Positions 59,701 to 64,000 of a stretch of 64,000 bases of DNA are shown here, piece by piece. The notes beneath the pieces are model-generated. The model was not told the origin of the DNA. It searched no databases and saw only the letters and a list, made by a program, of their open reading frames with translations. This DNA is from Hypsibius dujardini (Eukaryota; Tardigrada; Eutardigrada; Parachela; Hypsibiidae). The first letter of the stretch is position 1; each line of letters starts with the position of its first letter. The position numbers and the translations under genes are program-made. Location of the stretch: contig LRSR01013521.1 of the NCBI GenBank assembly GCA_001579985.1, positions 1 to 64,000 of the forward strand. The letters are read 5' to 3'.

Positions 59701-62700
59701 CTCAATCACCCACACCTCGACCGGTTTCTCCACGACCACCTTCTCCACCACCTCCGTCCCTTCCTCAGCGGCCTCGATCACCTTCTTCTGATCCGTCTGC
59801 TTCGGCTCATTCGTCAGCCGCTTTCGCGTTGTGGTCGTTGTTACCTCTTCCATCGCGCCCTCCTCCGTCACTCGCCGCTCGGTTGTCCGAGCAGTGTCCT
59901 TCTCCGTGAGGAGACCTGTTGTGGCTTCTATAGAAGAGGAGGGGACATCTACGGATAGGGCTCTTAAGGGTACCAGGTTATCACTCTGCACACGGTTAGA
60001 CCATTCCTCCCGTGTTAAATCCTGGTCAGTATTAGTGGAACTCGCCGAAAATTGAGACTCCCCTAACGTGGCACCTAACTGCACAACATGTTTACCTATT
60101 TCCTTAGAAGTACGAATGTCAGAAGTCTCGGAGAAGTCTAACTGCTCCGGCGAAATTTGTCGCTTTATAACCTTCTTAACGACCTTTTTCTCGACCGGTT
60201 TGGGTTCTTCCTCGTGATCGGAGCCCAGTTCAAAGTCGACGGGACTCCAACGAGCTGACGGTTTCCTCTTCTGCGGACCTGGCGATTTCACTTCCTCGTG
60301 CTCTTGGTGTAGAACAATCTCCTCGACTTCCGAAATTTGAGACCAGAAATCTTCGGCCTCAGGCTCAACTGGTGTGGCCGTTTTTGGCTTGGAGGTTTCC
60401 TTGCGTTCGGTTTTGGACGTCACTTCGGTGGTCTCTACCGTTCGCTCGGTGATGTTTGCTGCATTGGGCTTGACTGTTTCAGGCTTTTCAGTGGTTGGGC
60501 GTTTCGCTGTGGGTGCTTCTTCCGCGACAACTTGCGAGCTCTTGGTCTCGAGTTCCACTTCCTCAACAACCTCCACGGAATCAGCGTGTCGCGGCTGGTC
60601 AGTCGCAACCGACTTTCTCGGTTGTTCTTTCGGCTTAGTCACGGTGGCGGTCGGTTTTGGAACAGGCGCTTCGAAAGTCTCTTCTTCTAAGTCAGGCGAA
60701 GGTTCCTTGACTTCCTGCTTTGGTCGCTGCCGTCTTTCCACTTTTGAAACAGTTTCAGTCGTGGTTTCTACGGTGTTGGAATCTACCTCGACCGGCTCCG
60801 GAGAAGTTTTTGTGAGCTTCTTGGTAACCTTTGTGGTCACCGTCTCCTCCTCTTCCGTCCCTATTTCGAAATCTACGGGACTCCACCGCGCCGACGGCTT
60901 CCGCTGGGGCTGAGGTACTTCTTCTGGCTCATCAATCTCGCTCTGGAGAATGATTTCTTCCACCTCGGATATTTGAGACCAAAAGTCCTCATCCGGCATG
61001 TTGGTCGTCGATTGCGGCTTCTTTTCCTTTGGTTTTGGCGCTTTCTCGTTCGTTGTCGTCTCTGTAGTCACTTCCGTGGTCTCGTGAACATTTTCAGTGA
61101 CTGTCGCTGTCTTTCGTTCCTTCTCTGTTGGTTTTTGTGGCGTTGCCTTTGCACTAACTGGCTCACGCTCTTCAACCGTCTGCGGACTTTTCAGTACGAT
61201 ATCCGTTTCCTCTACAACTTTCTCCGGCACTGCTTGCTGCGGTTTTTCTACCGGACTGGTCTTCTTTGGTTTATCCGACGGCTTCTCGGGGTTGGTTCCA
61301 GCTTGTTTGATCAGTTCCTCTAAAACCATCTCTTGGAAATCAACTGTCGTCTCTTCTTCCCGAGGCTTCGGCCGTTGCCGTTTCTCCACCTTTTTAGGAG
61401 CCGTTTGTGGCACTTCAAACGTGATGGGACCTTCAGATGATTCTTCCGTTTCCGCTCGTATCAACTTTGCCGGAGACGGTTGGCGTGTCGGCCAATGGGG
61501 TTCGTTCACCACGTCATCATCCTCACTGACTACCTGGTCCTTTTTGGTCACTGTCTTCGTTGTGGTGACAGTTTCGATGATTTCCTCTAACTCCTCCTCA
61601 CTTTCCGGCTCTCGAAGCTCAGCCTGCTGGGGCTTTTTCGTTGTGTGTGTCTTTCCATCCGTTTTCGGAGTCTCCAGAACTTTCACCGGCTTCTTCGTCG
61701 GTAACTCTTCCGACTCTTCCGCGACCACGGCCACATCTTCAGCTCGTTGGGTTGAGGAGGTGACCTTCGTAACAACTGGTAGCTGCTCGTCAAACTTTTT
61801 GGTCACAGTCCGAGTGGTACAAACTGTCTCGATGGTCTCTTCCAGAATTTCCGCCTCATCATCGTCGGTGTTTGCCTCCTCTAATGGCGTTGGGCTCGAT
61901 TTAACCGGTCGCAGATCCTCTATTTTTGTATCGTCCGTCTTTGGCTCTCGTTTGGTCGTCACTGTCTTTGTGATCACTGGCTCTTCGCCCTCAACCGTTT
62001 TAATAATCGTTCGCGTGGTGGTCGTCACCGTCTCTTCGACGGATTCTTCAGCAGCGGTTCTCGGCTCAACCTTGCTAACCGTTGGCCGTTCCCGTCCAAC
62101 CGGAACATCTTTCGACTTCTTCGGTTTCGGTTCTTCGATAAATTCTTCCTCATCGGTTTCCGGTACATCAAGCACCTCACGCTGGGTGGAAACTGTCTTT
62201 GTAATCACTGGTTCTTCACCTTCAACCGTTCGAGTAATGGTTTCAGTAGTTGTGGTCACGGTCTCAACAATCTTTTCTTCATGAGCACTGGGTGGCGAAG
62301 ACTCCTGTTGGCTAGTTTTAGGACGTTCCCGTCGGGGTTGAGTTTCCTTGGACTGTTTCGGTTTCGGCTGTTCAGGTTCCTCCTCTTCTACCTGGCTTTC
62401 CGGAGCCTTTAGAACGGCTCGTTCTGTTATCACGGTTTCCGTTTCCGTCACCACCGGCTTCTCGTCTTCCACCGTTTTTACAATCGTGCGTTTGGTTGTG
62501 GTTACTGTCTCCACCGTGTTCTCCTCCTCTTCCACAGTGACAGGCTCTTCTTTGGTAACCACGATTGGTCGTTCCTTTTTCACCAGAACTTCCTTTGGCC
62601 GCTTCGTACTCGGAGCTTCCACTTCCTCGTCGTCATCGGTCTCAATCTGATGCGTCACACCTCGTTGCGTTGTGACAATCGTCTCTGTCAACACCGGTTT

Positions 62701-64000
62701 CTCTCCCTCAACCGTTTTCGTAACCGTTCGAGTGGTAGTGGAGGTGACTGTTTCAATAATCTCCTCCTCTTCCGCCGCCGTCGGTTCAACTTTCTCAGCA
62801 ACAATCGGTCGATCCCGTTTGACTGAAGTTTCCTTGGGTTTTTTCGGCGTCGGTTGCTCCATTTCTTCGTCCTCATCCGTTTCAGGTGCCTTAACCACAT
62901 CGCGGTGAGTAGAAACAGTCTTGATTACAACAGGCTCCTTCCCCTCTTCGGTCTTGATAACCGTACGGGTGGTTGTTGTAACAGTTTCTACGGAAAGCTC
63001 CTCTGCGGGAATTTCCTCCGTATCGACCGTCGCTTCTTTTGTGCTCGGTCGCTGTCGTCTGGGTTTGGGCTCCGCCTTGCCGCCTGTCGGTGTGTCGACC
63101 AGTTCCGGAGCCTCGTCGGAACCGCGTTCCACCGTTTTCGTGACAGTCCGAGTAGTTTTTGTGACGCTTTCAGTCATTTCGCTGATTTCTTCTTCATCAT
63201 CCCAGAAGTTCTCGGGAGCTTTCGGTTTTTGCTTGTTCGGTTTACTCTCATCCGTGGAAGCTTCCTGTTCTTGGGCTGAACTCTTGTGGGTCGTAACAGA
63301 TTTTGTCACAATGGGCTCTTGACCCTTGCCGGACACCGTTGTGACCGTCGTTGTGGTTACTTCAACAATCTCGCTCACTTCTTCGTCTTGATATTCCGGC
63401 TCCTGAAGAGGCGATTTCGGTGCCTTCTTCGACGGCAGTTTTCTTTCCGACCTCCGGTCATCGTCGGAAGCAGGGAAACTGAACTCCTCTTCTGCATCCG
63501 GCTCATTGAGTCTCGTAACGATCTTCTTGGTGGTGGTTTTCGTCTCGATGATCTCCGTCATTTCCGACTGTTCTTCGTCGGAATGGACATTCGCCGGAGC
63601 AGGCTTCGGCACATCCGTTTTCGAGGTCTCCGTTTCGAGCTTCGGTTTGGGTCGTTTCTGGGTCTTCGTGGTCTTGGTAGTCCTCTCGGTGATCTCTTCA
63701 AATTCGGAAATGTCGTCGTCGCTCCGGGGTTGCCCGTCATCCTCGTCACTGCCGATTTCCATCATCGAAGTGGTCTCAACAGTGCTGGTTTGCACGGTGA
63801 GACCCTTCCGAGTTGGTTGAACCTCGGTGTAAGTTTCGACGGACTCTGCCCGACTCACTTCGGAGTGTTTCGGCTTGGTCTTCTCCGGCTGCTTCTTTGG
63901 CTGTGGAGTCTTCTTAATGTCTAGAACAGCAAATAAACTTGACGCTTAGCCGAGATTACATCAGAAAAAAACACTTACCTGAGATTTCAACCGGAACATC
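37942..64000 (-). CDS. Obscurin/UNC-89/SPEG-type giant muscle kinase (3' part, 5' end outside window)
   Basis: Some 36 exons, phase-consistent, coding for about 6,890 residues, with stop TGA at 37942-37944. Order from the N-terminal side: PEVK-like Glu/Thr/Lys repeat exon (63920-59598), Thr/Glu linker (59326-58793), nine FN3 domains in one exon (58723-55427), a long FN3 array (54918-48851), mixed FN3/Ig (48706-46601), Ig domains, Ig-FN3-Ig (44318-43387), Ig plus kinase 1 (43014-41602), a basic linker, Ig, FN3, then kinase 2 and a 31-residue tail. Two kinases separated by Ig-FN3 is the signature of UNC-89/obscurin/SPEG; twitchin and titin have only one. Family role: giant M-band and thin-filament-linked scaffold tying sarcomere to reticulum, with kinase or pseudokinase signalling. 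Odd here: FN3 domains greatly outnumber Ig domains, whereas known obscurins and UNC-89 are Ig-rich. No RhoGEF/SH3 domain is in view; if present it lies further 5'. Confidence 0.9.
38691..38880. repeat. (CAGA)n repeat with a higher-order unit in the PK2 intron
   Basis: CAGA array followed by three copies of a unit of about 45-60 bp built from caaggagacagacag and ataaacagacagac segments, just downstream of exon 38919-39141. Confidence 0.85.
39852..41500 (-). other. Linker, Ig and FN3 exons between the two kinases
   Basis: Exons 41500-41435 and 41366-41274 encode a basic stretch (DDYWAKRRHKLGQQAVVKYA), and 41207-40998 an Arg/Ser-rich segment (GDGRDRSRRSSVSEDF) that looks like a phosphorylatable linker. 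Exon 40819-40324 gives an Arg-rich helix (QLAARRKRRRILAEQ) and then one Ig domain (VHWYHHDILLESG to DAGEYKCVARNKLGE). Exon 40148-39852 gives one FN3 domain (MTLSWSAPDFDGNAEVLAYK). This Ig-FN3 module between kinases is the obscurin/UNC-89/SPEG arrangement. Confidence 0.88.
41602..43014 (-). other. Ig domain plus kinase 1 (PK1)
   Basis: Exon 43014-42429 carries an Ig domain and the kinase N-lobe: glycine loop EIGRGTQAVV, lysine in FAAKI, alpha-C glutamate in LENEIHIL. Exon 42139-41602 carries the rest: AHLDLKPEDVLF with the catalytic Asp (42007-42009), LLVDFGIAQ, GTPEFVSPEI, DLWSTGIITYLLLSG and EALEHPWFK. All core catalytic residues are present, so PK1 looks competent. The intron between them is a CACAGA array. 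Confidence 0.9.
42184..42378. repeat. (GACACA)n microsatellite inside the PK1 intron
   Basis: Nearly pure hexanucleotide GACACA array with a few GACACCGACA interruptions, about 195 bp, filling most of a 290-bp intron that splits kinase 1. Confidence 0.95.
43123..43356. repeat. (GGAY)n simple repeat
   Basis: Degenerate GGAT/GGAC tetranucleotides in the intron between the Ig-FN3-Ig exon and the kinase 1 exon. On the coding strand it stays open, producing a spurious C-terminal extension rich in Pro, Ser and Arg. Confidence 0.8.
43387..46336 (-). other. Ig-rich block (Ig x5, FN3, Ig)
   Basis: Exons 46336-45971 (one Ig), 45910-45599 (one Ig), 45425-44648 (two Ig and the start of a third) and 44318-43387 (rest of the third Ig, one FN3, one Ig). 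Typical I-set features are visible, for example APSVKWFLNDKLI, EDTGVYTVQISNAGGEA, PSIKWYFDKTEI, GRYTCTVSNEAG and DVGEYVCKAVNDHG. The intron at 44319-44647 holds a GGAC repeat. Confidence 0.9.
44441..44592. repeat. (GGAC)n simple repeat
   Basis: GACGGACGG-type array with a pure GGAC run at 44555-44590, within an intron that interrupts an Ig domain. Confidence 0.85.
46601..48706 (-). other. FN3-FN3-Ig and Ig-FN3-FN3 exons
   Basis: Exon 48706-47789 encodes two FN3 and one Ig domain; exon 47599-46601 encodes the end of one module, then Ig-FN3-FN3. FN3 marks include DSDGGSPILRYIVEKR, FEFRVAAENKFGVGE and DGGSPILGYHVERR. The mixed pattern resembles twitchin/titin super-repeats. The intron at 47600-47788 is mostly a CAGA array. 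Confidence 0.88.
47640..47770. repeat. (CAGA)n microsatellite
   Basis: CAGA/CAGT array occupying most of a 189-bp intron. Confidence 0.9.
49592..49682. repeat. (ACACAG)n microsatellite
   Basis: Hexanucleotide array of about 90 bp ending next to the donor of exon 50597-49695. Confidence 0.9.
50682..50866. repeat. (CAGAA/CAGAG)n pentanucleotide repeat
   Basis: About 185 bp of CAGAA/CAGAG/CAGGA units in the intron between exons 51286-50996 and 50597-49695. Confidence 0.9.
54990..55426 (-). other. 43-bp micro-exon and its upstream intron
   Basis: A small exon (55032-54990) reading GSDLEDETVPETKQG with its flanks joins the nine-FN3 exon to the FN3 array in correct phase (acceptor gtggttttag, donor GTACGT). 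The rest is intron. The stretch 55128-55426 is open on the plus strand but is not coding. Confidence 0.7.
55427..58723 (-). other. Single 3.3-kb exon with nine FN3 domains and poly-Thr linkers
   Basis: One exon of 1,099 codons. Domains 1, 3 and 5 are of one type (for example VEKRKTGRKIWTEV, YDFRITPHNALGSGKPAE); domains 2, 4 and 6-9 are another (IEWKQPEPK, EERTADEPSWHKLAELP, ELRVVSVNEVGKS). So the block is a two-domain super-repeat followed by expansion of type B alone. Between type-B copies lie linkers of the form KKVVKKTTKTTTTTTTVSK plus an acidic Lys/Pro-rich stretch, which resemble the PEVK-like exon upstream. Confidence 0.88.
58793..59326 (-). other. Acidic Thr/Lys linker exon
   Basis: A 534-bp exon with no folded domain: Glu/Thr/Lys-rich, with ERQKLTGTELLALTE, KVKRRLADGTEEEIPQLEER and a Lys/Pro end. 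It links the PEVK-like exon to the FN3 block. Confidence 0.8.
59598..63920 (-). other. 4.3-kb PEVK-like Glu/Thr/Val repeat exon
   Basis: One exon of 1,441 codons. At least nine degenerate units of about 75-80 residues follow the pattern: acidic run, ETVTTTTRTVTKTVEGE, PVITKTVSTQREV, PETDEEE, then KPKKSKE and RERPTV with a short Pro/Glu end. Composition (Glu, Thr, Val, Lys, Pro) suggests an extensible, unfolded spring like titin's PEVK or the KSP-rich part of UNC-89. Two longer copies of another module read DFWSQISEVEEI then KPSARWSPVDFE. The final part ends VWVIEDENGEKTEIEVEERA. Confidence 0.85.
63979..64000 (-). other. 3' end of the next upstream exon (cut by the window edge)
   Basis: Reads DVPVEIS in phase with the PEVK-like exon and ends at a good donor (CAG then GTAAGT). 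It shows that the gene continues beyond base 64000. Confidence 0.75.

Noticed and set aside
61097-62284. 395-residue Ser/Val-rich frame on the plus strand
   Set aside because: Antisense shadow of the PEVK-like repeat exon.

Overview
The window is nuclear DNA of an invertebrate animal. It carries spliced genes with mostly short GT-AG introns (about 50 to 500 bp), animal-specific families (ARNT, obscurin/UNC-89, TRAP-gamma, hormone-sensitive lipase, a cilium protein), a pol III 5S rRNA gene, two non-autonomous DNA transposons and very many CAGA/CTGT tetranucleotide arrays in introns. The species cannot be read from the sequence. Compact genes, arthropod-like bits of the 5S gene and an orphan class-A GPCR style would suit a small protostome, for example a tardigrade, but this is a guess.

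Layout, left to right. 1-3.0 kb: no gene, simple repeats. 3.0-4.8 kb (-): a decayed single-exon GPCR, split between TM4 and TM5 by a 664-bp TA-flanked MITE. 5.9-8.2 kb (+): CFAP53 (6 exons, 506 aa). 8.6-13.2 kb (-): ARNT/Tango (10 exons, 703 aa), convergent with CFAP53. 13.2-17.6 kb: gene-free, minisatellites. 17.6-21.95 kb (+): hormone-sensitive lipase (11 exons, 825 aa) with a full catalytic triad. 24.0-27.7 and 30.0-33.1 kb (+): tandem SLC9B/NHA antiporter paralogues with the same 11-exon structure; the second has a stop in its penultimate exon. A Harbinger-like MITE sits between them. 33.6-34.6 kb (+): UBC9. 35.5-36.5 kb (-): TRAP-gamma/SSR3. 37.1 kb (+): 5S rRNA. 37.9-64.0 kb (-): the 3' portion of a giant obscurin/UNC-89-type muscle gene (about 6,890 residues in view; the 5' end lies beyond the window), with a PEVK-like acidic/Thr repeat exon, some 28 FN3 domains, a block of Ig domains, kinase 1, Ig-FN3 and kinase 2.

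The genes are not functionally linked; this is a gene-dense stretch of unrelated housekeeping, transcription-factor, metabolic and muscle genes. I assembled exons by hand from splice signals and checked reading-frame phase at the junctions I used; phases agree across CFAP53, ARNT, HSL, both NHA copies, UBC9, SSR3 and the obscurin gene. The most interesting material is the unusual obscurin-type protein (FN3-rich, with a long repeat exon and PK1/PK2 catalytic residues in an unexpected pattern) and the NHA pair, whose ion-binding Asp-Asp is Glu-Asn and whose core exons look homogenised by gene conversion.
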